Positions 37,593 to 49,589 are shown, counted from the first letter of the stretch. The stretch is 64,000 nucleotides of DNA from Nonomuraea glycinis (GCF_014646515.1 NZ_BMNK01000003.1:310001-374000); one strand, 5' to 3'. Notes: a model not told the origin generated them from the sequence alone. A program made the numbers and translations.

Positions 37593-39305
37593 TCAGGTGT
37601 CGGGGCGGTGGATCACCAGGGACTGGCCCGGCAGGCGGGCCCCCTCCGGCGTCTCGGACATGTTCTCGTCGGAGGCGAGCAGCACCACGCCCAGCGGGAT
37701 CGGCAAGGTGAGGGACTCCGGGGAGAAGTTCACCGACACCGCCAGCGACCCCCGCCGCATGACCAGCCATCGGTCGTCCGGGTCGTGGTCCACCCGGACC
37801 CGGTCCAGGCGCGGGTCCGACAGCTCGGGCAGCGCCCTGCGCAGGGCCGTCAGGTCGCGGTACCAGCACAGCAGCGACCAGTGCTCCTCGTCCTTCAGCT
37901 CGGACCAGTCGAGCTTGGAGCGCAGGAACGTCTCCTCCTCCGACGGGTCGGGCGCCTCCCAGGCGTAGCCGAAGCCTTCGAACTCGCGCTGCCGGCGCCC
38001 GCCCTCGCTGTCGCGCAGCTCCGGATCGACATGGTCGGAGAAGAACAGGAACGGCGCCCTGGCCCCCCACTCCTCCCCCATGAACAGCATGGGCGTGAAC
38101 GGCGAGGTGAGCAGCAGCCCGGCGCCGAGCTTGAGCTCCGGGATCGGCAGCCGGTCGCCCATGGGCCGGTTGCCGATCTGGTCGTGGTTCTGCAGGCAGG
38201 CGACCAGCCGGTGGCCGGGCACGCCGGCGAAGGACCGGCCGTGGGCGCGGCCGCGGAAGCTCGAATGGCCGCCGTCGTGCATGACACCCGAGGTCAGCAC
38301 CTTGGCCAGGGCGGACAGCCCGGCGAAGTCGGCGTAGTAGCCGTGGTGCTCGCCGCTGACGGCGGTGTGCAGCGCGTGGTGCACGTCGTCGTTCCACTGC
38401 GCGGTCATGCCGTACCCGTCGGCGTCACGCGAGCGCACCATGCGGGGGTCGTTCAGGTCGGACTCGGCGATCAGCGTGAGCGGCCGGCCGACCGAGCAGG
38501 ACAGGACGTCCACCTCGTCGGACAGCTCGGCCAGCAGGTGGGTGGCGCGGCGGTCGTGCAGCGCGTGCACCGCGTCCAGGCGCAGCCCGTCGACGTGGTA
38601 GTCGCGCAGCCACTGCAGGGCGTTGTCGATGAAGTAGCGGCGCACCACGTCGGATCCGGGCCCGTCGAGGTTGACCGCCTCGCCCCAGTAGCTGCCCGCG
38701 AATCCGGAGAAGTACGGACCGAACGGGTGCAGGAAGTTGCCCGACGGCCCCAGGTGGTTGTAGACGACGTCGAGGATGACGCCGAGGCCGGCCTGGTGGC
38801 AGGCGTCGACGAGGGTCTTGAGCCCGTCGGGGCCACCGTAGGTGTGGTTGACCGCGTAGAGGTCGACGCCGTCGTAGCCCCAGTTGCGGCTGCCCGGCAC
38901 CGGCGCGACCGGCATGATCTCCACGAGGTCGACGCCCAGCTCGGTCAGGTGCTGGAGTTTCTCGGCGGCGGCCTCGAACGTCCCCTCCGTGGTGAACGTG
39001 CCGATGTGCAGCTCGTAGATGACGCTGCCGCGCAGGTCGCGGCCCTTCCAGCCGTGGTCGGTCCAGGTGAAGTGGGCGTGGTCGTAGACGGCGCTGGGGC
39101 CGAAGATGCCCTCGGGCTGCCAGCGTGAGCGGGGGTCGGGGTAGGGGCCGTCGCCGTCGAGCACGAAGCCGTACCTGGTGCCGTGCCCGGCTTCGGGCAC
39201 CGCGGCGGACCACCACCCGTCCTGGCCGGGGGACATCGGGCGCCGTCCGCCGGGGACGTCGAGCTCGACTGCCGTGACCGTGGGTGCCCACACCTCAAAG
39301 ATCAT
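37593..39305 (-). CDS. treZ: Malto-oligosyltrehalose trehalohydrolase
   Basis: GH13 enzyme releasing trehalose from malto-oligosyltrehalose, last step of the TreYZ route. The 570-residue protein has an N-terminal CBM48-like domain (1-90), then the barrel with VILDVVYNHLGPSGN, VDGLRLDAVHAL (nucleophile), LIAESDLNDPR (acid/base) and CLQNHDQIGNR. The ATG at 39305 overlaps the end of treY by 11 bp, and it is the last gene of treX-treY-treZ. Gap to the BTAD gene is 129 bp with no clear terminator. Confidence 0.96.
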   Translation of the reverse strand: MIFEVWAPTVTAVELDVPGGRRPMSPGQDGWWSAAVPEAGHGTRYGFVLDGDGPYPDPRSRWQPEGIFGPSAVYDHAHFTWTDHGWKGRDLRGSVIYELHIGTFTTEGTFEAAAEKLQHLTELGVDLVEIMPVAPVPGSRNWGYDGVDLYAVNHTYGGPDGLKTLVDACHQAGLGVILDVVYNHLGPSGNFLHPFGPYFSGFAGSYWGEAVNLDGPGSDVVRRYFIDNALQWLRDYHVDGLRLDAVHALHDRRATHLLAELSDEVDVLSCSVGRPLTLIAESDLNDPRMVRSRDADGYGMTAQWNDDVHHALHTAVSGEHHGYYADFAGLSALAKVLTSGVMHDGGHSSFRGRAHGRSFAGVPGHRLVACLQNHDQIGNRPMGDRLPIPELKLGAGLLLTSPFTPMLFMGEEWGARAPFLFFSDHVDPELRDSEGGRRQREFEGFGYAWEAPDPSEEETFLRSKLDWSELKDEEHWSLLCWYRDLTALRRALPELSDPRLDRVRVDHDPDDRWLVMRRGSLAVSVNFSPESLTLPIPLGVVLLASDENMSETPEGARLPGQSLVIHRPDT

Positions 39306-41440
39306 GTCTCTCCAGGAGTGCGACGGGATGCTTGCCGAGCAGGTGAGCCAGGGGGGTCAGCCCGGTGTGCTGACCGCCGCCGAGCAGGTCGCGCCAGTGA
39401 CCCGGGGGCAGCGCCAGCGTGGTGGCGCCCCATCCGCTCTCGGCCAGGCGGACGGGCAGGCGGGTGGCGACCGCGACGGCCTGCGGCCCGCCGCTCTCGC
39501 CCCGGACGAAGGCGATCACGTGCTCCGCCGCCTCGCCTCGCGCCTGCAGCGGCGTGTACGGCGCGGCGTGGCCAAGGCGCCGGCGCAGCCGCAACGCCTG
39601 ACCGGTGACCAGCAGCTTGACCCGGTCCCAGTCCGAGGCGGGGGTGCGCGGGAAGGTGACGGGACGCCGGTTGTCCGGGTCGACCAGGGAGAAGTCGGTC
39701 GTCTCGTTGCCCTGGTAGACGTCCGGCACCCCCGGCATCATGAGCTGGAGGAGTTTGGCGCTCAGCGAGTTGGACCTGGCGAAGCCGTCGATCCGCTCGG
39801 TGAAGCGGCCCACCGGCAGCCGGACGGCGGCCGCGGCGAAGTCGCGCAGCCCCTGCTCGTAGCCGGGGTCAGGACGGACCCAGGAGATGGCGGTCTTGGC
39901 CTCGCGCGCCGCCTTGAGCAGGTAGTCGGCGAACCGCTCGGCCGAGATCGGCCAGGCGGCCATGAGGTTCTGCCAGGCGAGGTAGTCGAGGTGCGGATCG
40001 AAGCTGAGCTCCGCCGACCACTGCGACACCGCCTCGGCCCACTCCTGCGGCATCTCCGACAGCACGGCCAGCCGGGCCCGTACGTCCTCCGACCGTTTGG
40101 TGTCGTGGGTGGACAGGGTGGTCATCGACTCCGGTCGCATCTCCGTACAGAACTGGTGGAACTCCTCCACCGAAACGCCGAACCGGTCCGGCTCGCCGCC
40201 CACCTCGTTCAGGCAGGACAGCGGGAACCACCGGTACAGCGCGGTGTCCTCCACCCCCTTGGCCATGACCGGCCCGCAGGCCTGCTGGAATCGGGTGATC
40301 ACCTCGGCCGATCCGTACAGGACCTGCTGGACGAGGGGCCGGACGGCGGGAGAGCAGGTGGCGGCGGCGGCTTCGACGATCTTGACGGACTCGGGCGGCG
40401 GCGGCTCGCCCGGCACCACGTAGGCCCGGTAGACCGGCATCGCGGCCAGCAGTTCGGCGACCGCCTCGGGCGGGCAGGCGGCGGCGCGGGCCAGCCGCCT
40501 GACCTCGGCGCCGAAGAACAGGTCGATGACCTCGCGCTTGGCCCGCATGACCACGGGCAGGTAGTCGTCCGGCTCCCCGGTCAGCCGGCTGAACAGCTCG
40601 ATCAGCGGCGTCTTGCCCTCGGGGTCGACGAACAGCCCGTTGACGCGGTTGAGCACCTCGTAGCCGGTGGTGCCGTCGCACGCCCAGTCGTCCGGCAGCC
40701 GCTCCTCGCCGATGAGGATCTTCTCCACGACCGTCCACACCCCGCCGGACCTGGCGCGCAGCCGGTCGAGGTAGCCGCGTGGGTCGGCGAGGCCGTCGGG
40801 GTGGTCGATCCGCAGCCCGTCGGCCAGCCCTTCGTCGAGCAGCCAGAAGATCACCTCGTGCGTGGCGAGGAACACCGCCGGGTCCTCGACGCGTACCCCG
40901 ATCAGGGTGGACACGTCGAAGAAGCGCCGGTAGCCGGGCCCCTCGCGCCAGTCGACGAGCCGGTAGTGGCCGGGGTGCGGGAAGGTGTGCTCGTGGTAGC
41001 GCAGCAGGTCGCCGTCGACCACCGGCTCGGTGTCGTCGCCCAGCACGGGCAGCGCCACCTTCCCACCGCCGCCCTGAACGTTGTCGTCCCAGTCGATGTC
41101 GAACCAGCTCGCGTACGGCGAGCCCCGGCCGTCCCGCAGCACCGACCAGAGCTGGGCGTTGCCGGTGTTCATGTGGTTGGGGACGAGGTCGAGGATGACG
41201 CCCAGGTCGAGCGTGGCCAGCTGCTCAGCCATCTCGCGGAAACCCTTGGCGCCGCCGAACTCCTCCCGGATCCTGGAGTGGTCGGTGACGTCGTAGCCGT
41301 GCCGGGACTCGGCGGTCGCCTGGAGGATCGGCGACAGGTAGAGGTGGCTGACGCCCAGCTCGCGCAGGTAGCCGGCGGCCTGCGCCACCTGGGCGAAGCC
41401 GAAGTCCGGGGTCAGCTGCAGGCGGTAGGTCGAGATCGGC

Positions 41441-41448
<8 letters not shown>
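39295..41448 (-). CDS. treY: Malto-oligosyltrehalose synthase
   Basis: GH13 enzyme that isomerises the reducing-end linkage of maltodextrin to an alpha-1,1 bond. The 717-residue protein begins with the family-typical STYRLQLTPDFGFAQ, has VILDLVPNHMN, the GLRIDHPDGLADP segment (nucleophile region) and VVEKILIGEERL (acid/base region), and ends in a beta-domain. The GTG at 41448 is preferred because it gives this N-terminus; it overlaps the treX stop by 8 bp. Length is within the family range. Confidence 0.96.
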
Positions 41449-43534
<2,086 letters not shown>

Positions 43535-43730
43535 CGAAGCTCCCTCACGGTCTTTCCCATGGTGTGTCCTCTCGCTCCACCGGACAACCCCGGTTTCGTA
43601 CGCCCGCCCGACGGCAATCTCTTACCTTCCCCGCGCCTCGCACCGATCACGCCGCACCCCCTCGGGACCGGCTGACCGCCGAGGTCTTTACCTGCCCCCA
43701 CGATCGGCGTTTGACCATCTCTTGACCCGC

Positions 43731-43736
43731 TATATT
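43731..43736 (+). promoter_or_regulatory. -10 element of a probably leaderless mscL transcript
   Basis: TATATT lies 9 nt before the mscL ATG, which places the expected transcription start at or next to the ATG, and no ribosome-binding site precedes it. Two TTGACC hexamers (43711, 43722) lie nearby, but their spacing is not canonical. Confidence 0.4.
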
Positions 43737-43744
43737 CCGATGCC

Positions 43745-44170
43745 ATGGGCGGATTCAAGAACCTCATTCTGCGTGGCAACATCGTGGAGCTGGCGGTCGC
43801 GGTGATCATCGGGGCCACGTTCAGCGGGCTCGTGCAGGCGTTGGTCACCGACCTGGTGACGCCGCTGATCGGCGCCGTCACCGGCGGGCGGCAGCCGAAC
43901 TTCGCCGAATACTCCTTCACCGTCAACGGCAGTGAATTCATGTACGGCGACTTCCTCAACCACCTGATCACTTTTCTGATCATCGCGGCGGTGGTCTACT
44001 GGCTGATCGTGCTGCCGATGACCCGGCTGATCGGGCTGCTCGACCGGAACAAGTCCGCCACGACGAAGCAGTGCCCCGAGTGCATCAGCGACGTCCCGGT
44101 GGAGGCGCGCCGCTGCATGTACTGCACCGTCGAGCTGGTCCCCGGTTCGGAGACACCGTCCACCCCCTAG
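43745..44170 (+). CDS. mscL: Large-conductance mechanosensitive channel with zinc-ribbon-like tail
   Basis: Homopentameric channel releasing solutes on osmotic down-shock. The 141-residue protein has the conserved N-terminal amphipathic helix and pore helix (FKNLILRGNIVELAVAVIIG), a periplasmic loop (45-72), the second membrane helix (73-95) and the L-I-G-L-L end. Instead of a short charged bundle, residues 105-130 carry CPEC...CMYC (C110, C113, C124, C127), a zinc-ribbon-like knuckle. It diverges from the treXYZ operon, which makes an osmolyte. Confidence 0.94.
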   Translation: MGGFKNLILRGNIVELAVAVIIGATFSGLVQALVTDLVTPLIGAVTGGRQPNFAEYSFTVNGSEFMYGDFLNHLITFLIIAAVVYWLIVLPMTRLIGLLDRNKSATTKQCPECISDVPVEARRCMYCTVELVPGSETPSTP

Positions 44171-44208
44171 CCCGCCCATGTCCGTACTTGGCGGGATCGG
44201 TGGGCGGG
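44171..44208 (+). terminator. Candidate terminator after mscL
   Basis: CCCGCCCA (44171-44178) and TGGGCGGG (44201-44208) form a perfect 8-bp stem right after the mscL TAG, with a 22-nt loop. No T-run follows. Confidence 0.45.
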
Positions 44209-44303
44209 AGCGCCACGCGGGTGAGGGTCTGGTGGGACGAGGGTTTCGCGTTCTTCCGCCCCCTACCTACGCAGATGCGGCGCGGGTTCGACAAGATGGA
44301 CGC

Positions 44304-44879
44304 GTGAGCGTTGAGTTGATGGTCTGGGACGAGCCCGCGCCGATCTCCAGGGACCAGGCGCGAGCCGCCTACCTGGAGGTCAAGAAGACCGAGCCCGTCA
44401 CCGGGCAGTTGCCGGACCTCGCCAAGGAGCTGCCCGGACTCGTCACCGTCTACCAGGATCAGGTGCTGGTGACGATGGATCTGGACGCGATGGACGAGAT
44501 GTCCGGCCAGGTGTTCACGCTCGCCCGCGCGCACGGGGTGGCCTGTTACGACCCGCAGCGCGACCTCGTGCACAACGTCGCGCCGCTCGGCGTATATGAG
44601 GGGATGCAGCTGCACACCGGCGACGGCCTGATCGTGACCGACCCCGACCTGGGCCTGGTGCGCGACGTGCTGGCCACCATGTCGCCGCAGAACCCGTTCG
44701 TCGCCCTGGTGAACTTCGGGCGGCACTTCATCCAGGTCTCGCCCGGTTACGAGCTCGAGTACAAGGAGAAGGGGCTCATCAGGACCGAGGTGGCCGAGCT
44801 CGACGAGGTGCAGCGGGCCTTCCAGGAGTACGCCACGGGCGAGCGCGGCTTCCTCGGCCGGCACGAGTGGACGGCCTGA
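44304..44879 (+). CDS. Conserved hypothetical protein
   Basis: A 191-residue soluble protein that I do not recognise. It has alternating beta and helical stretches (VSVELMVWDEPAPIS; EPVTGQLPDLAKELPGL; LYYDPQRDLV-like; NPFVALVNFGRHFIQVSPGYELEYKEKG) and no membrane helix or signal. The GTG at 44304 starts the conserved-looking part; the frame is open to 44178, but that stretch overlaps the mscL terminator hairpin. It converges with the PAP2 gene, 17 bp apart. The N-terminal half of the centre resembles small actinomycete proteins linked to polymorphic-toxin immunity in general style only. Confidence 0.7.
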   Translation: MSVELMVWDEPAPISRDQARAAYLEVKKTEPVTGQLPDLAKELPGLVTVYQDQVLVTMDLDAMDEMSGQVFTLARAHGVACYDPQRDLVHNVAPLGVYEGMQLHTGDGLIVTDPDLGLVRDVLATMSPQNPFVALVNFGRHFIQVSPGYELEYKEKGLIRTEVAELDEVQRAFQEYATGERGFLGRHEWTA

Positions 44880-44896
44880 GTGGACGACCCGACGCG

Positions 44897-45457
44897 CTAG
44901 GCGCGCGGAGCGAGCGCCGGCACCCGGGCGCGGACCAGCCGGACGACCGGCGTGACGGCGCCGACCAGCAGGAGCGTGAACAGCGGCGCGAGCAGCAGGC
45001 CGATCAGCGCCCCGGCGAGCACGTCGTGCGGGTAGTGCACGCCGACGAAGACCCGCGAGAACGCCATGACCGCGGCGAGCGGGAAGACCACCCAGGCCAG
45101 GGTGCGCCAGATCAGCGTGAGCGTCGCGGCGGCGCCGACGGCGATGACCGAGTGGTTGCTCGGGAACGACCAGTCGCCCACGGGCGGGCAGGCGGCGATG
45201 GTCGCGACCCCGCCCCGGCACGGCCGCTCCTCCATGATGAAGATCTTCAGGATCTCGCTGCTGACGTACGCGCACACGATTCCCGCCGGGCCGGCGAGGG
45301 CGAGCGCCAGGTCTCGGGCCGGGGCGTACCGTGCCCGCCACCACGCCAGCACGAACAGCGCCGCGAAGAGGAACAGCCCGGCGTCGGTGCCGACTTCGGC
45401 GAGCGTGTGCAGCCATCCGGGCGTGGTGAGAGCGAAGTCGACGATGTCGCGGTACAA
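44897..45457 (-). CDS. PAP2-family phosphatase
   Basis: A 186-residue integral membrane phosphatase of the PAP2/undecaprenyl-pyrophosphatase-like type. All three signature motifs are present: KIFIMEERP, PSNH, and SRVFVGVHYPHD with the catalytic histidine. Five to six membrane helices are visible (for example LFLFAALFVLAWW and LIGLLLAPLFTLLLVGAV). The likely role is dephosphorylation of a lipid phosphate such as undecaprenyl-PP or phosphatidate. The start is TTG 45457; no alternative ATG gives a better N-terminus. Confidence 0.9.
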   Translation of the reverse strand: MYRDIVDFALTTPGWLHTLAEVGTDAGLFLFAALFVLAWWRARYAPARDLALALAGPAGIVCAYVSSEILKIFIMEERPCRGGVATIAACPPVGDWSFPSNHSVIAVGAAATLTLIWRTLAWVVFPLAAVMAFSRVFVGVHYPHDVLAGALIGLLLAPLFTLLLVGAVTPVVRLVRARVPALAPRA

Positions 45458-45614
45458 CGGGTGTCCAATCTGTTAACAGCCGATGGACAAGACCTTACGA
45501 GTGGATCTTTGTGGATGCCTCGTTCTTTCGGCTGTTTACCCCTTGTGCGACCCGAGGAATGCTGCGTATCCCCACCCCAGAGCGGGTATGGGGGCTCTCG
45601 TGATCGGAGGGCAG

Positions 45615-46394
45615 GTGATCGTCGGCTACACCGACGATTCAGGCGGGCGGGACGCGCTGGCTCTGGGCGCCGCCATCACCCGGGTCACCGGCGGCGAGCT
45701 CACGGTGGTGGCGATCTACCCGCCGGGCAGCCCCGGCCTGGCGGTCGAGGCACAGGCCAGCCTGGCGAACGCGGCGGTCAACCTGGAGAACGTACCGGCC
45801 GAGTTCATGGCGTACGAGAGCAGGGGCGCCGGTCGCGGGCTGGCGGTGCTGGCCAGCCGGATCAGGGCGGATCTCGTGGTGGCCGGGTCGGCGGACGGCG
45901 GGGCGCACGGCCGCATCCAGCTCGGCAGCACCACCGACCATCTGCTGCATCTGTCGCCGGAGGCGGTGATGCTGGCGCCCGCCGGCTATCTGCCGCCGGA
46001 CGGCCCCACCCGGCTCACCCTCGCCTACGTGCACCGCCCGCAGTGCGACGCCGCGGTCGCGCGGGTGGCGCAGGCGGCGCTCCGGCTGGGGGTGCCGCTC
46101 CGGCTGATCACGTTCGACCTGCGGACCGAGGACCGGGGACGGCTCAGGGACGATCTCGCCCTGGCCGTCCGGCAGGCGTGGGAGGACAGCGGCATCGAGG
46201 CCGAGGCGGAGGTGGCCGAGGGACACGACGTGGCCGGCGCCGTGGCCGCGGCCGAGTGGCTGCCCGGCGAGCTGCTGGTCTGCGCGGCCAGCGAGGACGC
46301 GCAGCCGCACCGGGTGTTCATCGGCGAACTGGCCATGAAACTGCTGCGCGCCTCACCGTGCCCCGTCGCCGTCCTGCCCCGCGGCTTGGCCTGA
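45615..46394 (+). CDS. Universal-stress-protein-like tandem domain protein
   Basis: A soluble protein of about 259 residues made of two Usp-like alpha/beta domains. The first begins VIVGYTDDSGGRDALALGAA and has the ADLVVAGSADGGAHGRIQLGST stretch, close to the G-2x-G-9x-G(S/T) ATP-binding pattern. The second ends ASEDAQPHRVFIGELAMKLLRASPCPVAVLP. GTG 45615 has GGAGG at a short 4-nt spacing and gives the family N-terminus; GTG 45600 and ATG 45588 are in-frame alternatives. It is transcribed divergently from the PAP2 gene. Confidence 0.82.
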   Translation: MIVGYTDDSGGRDALALGAAITRVTGGELTVVAIYPPGSPGLAVEAQASLANAAVNLENVPAEFMAYESRGAGRGLAVLASRIRADLVVAGSADGGAHGRIQLGSTTDHLLHLSPEAVMLAPAGYLPPDGPTRLTLAYVHRPQCDAAVARVAQAALRLGVPLRLITFDLRTEDRGRLRDDLALAVRQAWEDSGIEAEAEVAEGHDVAGAVAAAEWLPGELLVCAASEDAQPHRVFIGELAMKLLRASPCPVAVLPRGLA

Positions 46395-46439
46395 CTCCGA
46401 CGCCCACGCCTGCTCGTACGACTCCGGAAGGCCGCCGGG

Positions 46440-47561
46440 CTAGCGGCTGCGGCGGGCCACCTGCTCGTACATGTCCAGGTAGCGGTCGGCCATGACCGCC
46501 GGGGAGAAGCGGGCCCGGGCCTCGCGGCGGCACTCCTCGGGGTCGAGCTCGTCCACCCGCAGGACCCACTCGACCAGCTCCTCTTCGGTGTCGGCGAGGA
46601 AGCCGGTGCGGCCGTGGTCGATGATCTCGGGCATGCAGCCGCGGCTCAGCGCGACCGGCGGCACGCCGAGCGCCATGGCCTCCACCACGGCCGTGCCGCC
46701 CGGCTCGTCCCACTGGATGGGGAACAGGGCCGCGCGGGCCGTGCCGTAGAGGGCGTCGCGCTCGTCGCCGCCCAGGGAGCCGACCCACCTGATGAGGTCG
46801 CCGTCGAGGTAGGCGCTGAGGTGGTCCAGGTAGTAGCGGACGTCGGCGTGGCCGTGCAGCGGGTGGTAGGGGTCCTGGGTCACGACGTCCAGCTCGGCCT
46901 GGCTGTCGAGGCCGCTCACCGGACCGGCGAGCACCAGCGGCAGGCCGAGCTTCTGGCAGACCCGGGCGGCCACGTGCTGGCCCTTGAGCCCGCAGACGCG
47001 GCCCATCACCACGAGGTGCTCGCCCCGCTCGAACCGCAGGTCACGGTCGGCCAGCGGGGTGGCCAGGTGCACCGCGCCGAGCGCGACGTCCCGCACCGCC
47101 CGGGGCGCGCGGGCGAGCTGGGAGTGCGAGACGCCGTTGACCGCGATCGACTGCGGGAACGACCGGTAGAAGGCGGCGTGCTTGCGCAGGTCCCAGTGCA
47201 GGGTGTGCAGGACGGGCGGGCCGCCCAGGGCCGACAGGACGCCGGGCCCGACGACCTCCAGGTGGTCGTGCACCAGGTCGATGTCGTCGCGACGGCTCAG
47301 CTCCGCGGCCACCCGCGCCTGGTGGGCGTGCGCGATGCCCATCACCTGGTTGTACGGCTTCTGCAGGTGGGCGAACTGCCCCTGCTCGAAGACGCTGATC
47401 AGCTCGTCCACGTCGAGGGTGCTCGACCCCACCGAGGCCAGGATGATCCGGACCCCGCGTTCGCGCAGTGGCGGGATCAGCGTGGCGACGACGTTCTCGA
47501 TCCCGCCGTAGCCGGGCGGTGGGACCGACAGCCAGGGTCCCGCGTTGACCAGGACGTTCAT
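46440..47561 (-). CDS. Glycosyltransferase family 4
   Basis: A 373-residue GT-B enzyme of the GT4 family. The N-domain opens with LVNAGPWLSVPPPGYGGIE; the C-domain has GRVCGLKGQHVA, FPIQWDEPGGTAVVEAMALG (the E-x7-E donor-binding motif region) and a final helix. It is translationally coupled to gpgS (ATGA overlap). GT4 partners of GpgS genes are known in actinobacterial methylglucose-lipopolysaccharide loci; alternatively it glycosylates glucosylglycerate further. Acceptor is not certain. Confidence 0.9.
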   Translation of the reverse strand: MNVLVNAGPWLSVPPPGYGGIENVVATLIPPLRERGVRIILASVGSSTLDVDELISVFEQGQFAHLQKPYNQVMGIAHAHQARVAAELSRRDDIDLVHDHLEVVGPGVLSALGGPPVLHTLHWDLRKHAAFYRSFPQSIAVNGVSHSQLARAPRAVRDVALGAVHLATPLADRDLRFERGEHLVVMGRVCGLKGQHVAARVCQKLGLPLVLAGPVSGLDSQAELDVVTQDPYHPLHGHADVRYYLDHLSAYLDGDLIRWVGSLGGDERDALYGTARAALFPIQWDEPGGTAVVEAMALGVPPVALSRGCMPEIIDHGRTGFLADTEEELVEWVLRVDELDPEECRREARARFSPAVMADRYLDMYEQVARRSR

Positions 47562-48532
47562 GCCACATCCTCCTCCAGCACGAGGGAGGCCAGGGGAGGT
47601 CGTTCGGCCACGGCCACGTCCACCAACTCGGCGTCCCCGTCGAGCCCGAACTGCAGCAGCGAGTGGGAGGGCGGCTCCGAGGTGAGCACGCGCCCCTGGC
47701 GCTCCAGCCGGGACCAGGCGGTGGCCATGATCTGCCCCGCCATGCGGCCCAGCGCGGCCACCGACTGGTGGCTGTGGGTGCGGGAGCCGAGGTCGACCTG
47801 CGCCATGGCGTCGAGCCCGACCAGGTGCAGAAGGTCGACCAGGAGGCCGAACTCGACGCCGTACTCGGTGACGAACGGCACCTGCTCCAGGATCTCGCGG
47901 CGGGCGGCGTACTCACCGCCGAGCGGCTGGGCGAAGCCGGACAGCTCCGGCCAGAACATGTTCAGCAGCGGCCTGGCGACCAGCTCGGTGACCCGGCCGC
48001 CGCCACCGCGCCTGGCCACGCCGTCCTCGCCGATGAAGGGCCGTTCGTAGGCGGCCTTGACGAACTGGATGTTCCGGTTCATGAGCAGCGGCCCGAGCAG
48101 GCCGGAGACGAAGTGGGAGCCGAAGTTGCGCAGGTCGGCGTCCACGAAGACGATGATGTCCCCGCGGGCGGCGGCCAGGCCCTTCCACAGCGCCTCGCCC
48201 TTGCCGGTCAGGGGTGGGAGCTGGGGCAGCACCGCGCCCTGGGCCACCACCCGCGCTCCCGCCGCGGCTGCCCGCACCGCGGTCGCGTCGGTGGAGTTCG
48301 AATCAACGACGATGATCTCGTCCACGAGCGGGGTACGCTCCACGAGGTCACGGCGGATCACGGTGACGATGTCGCCGACGGTCGACTCCTCGTCACGCGC
48401 CGGCAGCACGACGCTCACCGTGGTCGTCCCCTTGGCGGGGAGCAGGGCCTCGAGCGGCCATTGCATGGCCGTGCTCGAATGCGGCCCATACCACTCCCTG
48501 ACCCTTGCCAAGGCGCGCAGATCTGTCTCCAT
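47558..48532 (-). CDS. gpgS: Glucosyl-3-phosphoglycerate synthase
   Basis: GT81 enzyme transferring glucose from an NDP-glucose to 3-phosphoglycerate, the first step to glucosylglycerate, a compatible solute and a precursor of methylglucose lipopolysaccharide. The 324-residue protein has the GT-A start VSVVLPARDEESTV, VVDSNSTDAT, the strongly characteristic GKGEALWKGL and FVDADLRNF (metal-binding DxD), and the C-terminal VEFGLLVDLLHLVGLDAMAQVDLG stretch. It forms an operon with the GT4 gene. No phosphatase GpgP is adjacent. Confidence 0.95.
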   Translation of the reverse strand: METDLRALARVREWYGPHSSTAMQWPLEALLPAKGTTTVSVVLPARDEESTVGDIVTVIRRDLVERTPLVDEIIVVDSNSTDATAVRAAAAGARVVAQGAVLPQLPPLTGKGEALWKGLAAARGDIIVFVDADLRNFGSHFVSGLLGPLLMNRNIQFVKAAYERPFIGEDGVARRGGGGRVTELVARPLLNMFWPELSGFAQPLGGEYAARREILEQVPFVTEYGVEFGLLVDLLHLVGLDAMAQVDLGSRTHSHQSVAALGRMAGQIMATAWSRLERQGRVLTSEPPSHSLLQFGLDGDAELVDVAVAERPPLASLVLEEDVA

Positions 48533-48638
48533 GCATTCATCCCCGATCTTTTCAGGTCACGGTCGGCGACATCTGCCCTATTCATGCGTCTTCGAACATG
48601 GTTGTTTGTTTTCTGCTGACCGTGGGATATGCCGGGTT

Positions 48639-49589
48639 ATGATCCCCATTACCCGTATCGGCATGGTAGGTGCCGGTAATGTCGCGGCCAGGCATGCTGA
48701 GGTCCTGTCTGGTTTCGGCGACGTTAAAATCGTCGGAATCGCTGACACAGATCCGCGCAGGGCCGAAACACTGGCGTCGAAGCACGACTCCCCCGCCTAC
48801 GGCGGCTACACCGACCTCCTGGAGGCCGGTGGCCTGGATGCCGTTTACGTCTGTGTGCCGCCTTTCGCCCACGGCACCCCGGAACTCGACATCCTGGCCT
48901 GCGATATCCCACTTTTTGTGGAGAAGCCACTTTCGCTGGACCTTGCCACCGCGGAGAAGATCGCCGACGAGATCGACCGGCGCGGGCTGCCGTCCGCCGT
49001 CGGCCACCACTGGCGTTACCTCGACATTCTCGACCAGGCACGGGAGCTGCTGGCCGGCCGGCCGGTACGCCTGGCCATGGGCCACTGGCTGGACAAGGTG
49101 CCCCCGGTCGGGTGGTGGCTGGATCCCATGATGTCCGGCGGCCAGACCGTCGAGCAGGCGGTCCACGTCCTCGATCTGGCGAGACTGCTGGTGGGTGAGG
49201 TGAGCATGGTGCACGCGGTGCCCGCCGAGAACCGGGTGGACGGCGAGATCGACCACGCCACGGCGGCGGTGATGCGGTTCACGGACGGGGCGACCGGGCT
49301 GCTGGCCACCACCTGCCTGCTGCGGCACAAGCACCGGGTGGGGCTGGAGGTGCACGCCGAGGGCATCGCGCTCGACCTGAGCGAGACGGAGCTGGTCGTG
49401 GACGGCGAGCGGCAGGTTCAGGACGGCGGAAAGGCCAAGACGATGGTGGACCGCGCGTTCGTGGACGCCGTCCAGGGGAAGGAGGCCGACGTGCGGGCCC
49501 CGTACCGGGAGGCCCTGAAGACCCACCGGCTGGCGCTCGCGCTGGCGCGGTCGGCACGGGAGCGGGAGCCGGTGATGCTCGATGGGTGA
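48639..49589 (+). CDS. Gfo/Idh/MocA-family oxidoreductase
   Basis: A 316-residue NAD(P)-dependent sugar dehydrogenase. Rossmann motif GMVGAGNVAARHAEVL (8-23), the family VEKPLSLD (the EKP motif, about 94-101) and the following helix are present, as is a downstream histidine-containing WLDPMMSGG...EQAVHVLD segment. ATG 48639 lacks a strong ribosome-binding site; transcription may start close to it. It overlaps the downstream MDR gene by 8 bp, so both are one operon. Together with the MDR, the isomerase and the hydrolase next door it suggests sugar oxidation or 3-ketosugar chemistry. Confidence 0.9.
   Translation: MIPITRIGMVGAGNVAARHAEVLSGFGDVKIVGIADTDPRRAETLASKHDSPAYGGYTDLLEAGGLDAVYVCVPPFAHGTPELDILACDIPLFVEKPLSLDLATAEKIADEIDRRGLPSAVGHHWRYLDILDQARELLAGRPVRLAMGHWLDKVPPVGWWLDPMMSGGQTVEQAVHVLDLARLLVGEVSMVHAVPAENRVDGEIDHATAAVMRFTDGATGLLATTCLLRHKHRVGLEVHAEGIALDLSETELVVDGERQVQDGGKAKTMVDRAFVDAVQGKEADVRAPYREALKTHRLALALARSAREREPVMLDG

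Noticed and set aside
35094..39128. 1344-codon plus-strand open frame
   Set aside because: Antisense to the BTAD regulator and treZ, with arginine/glycine/glutamine-rich composition typical of high-GC shadow frames and no recognisable domain.
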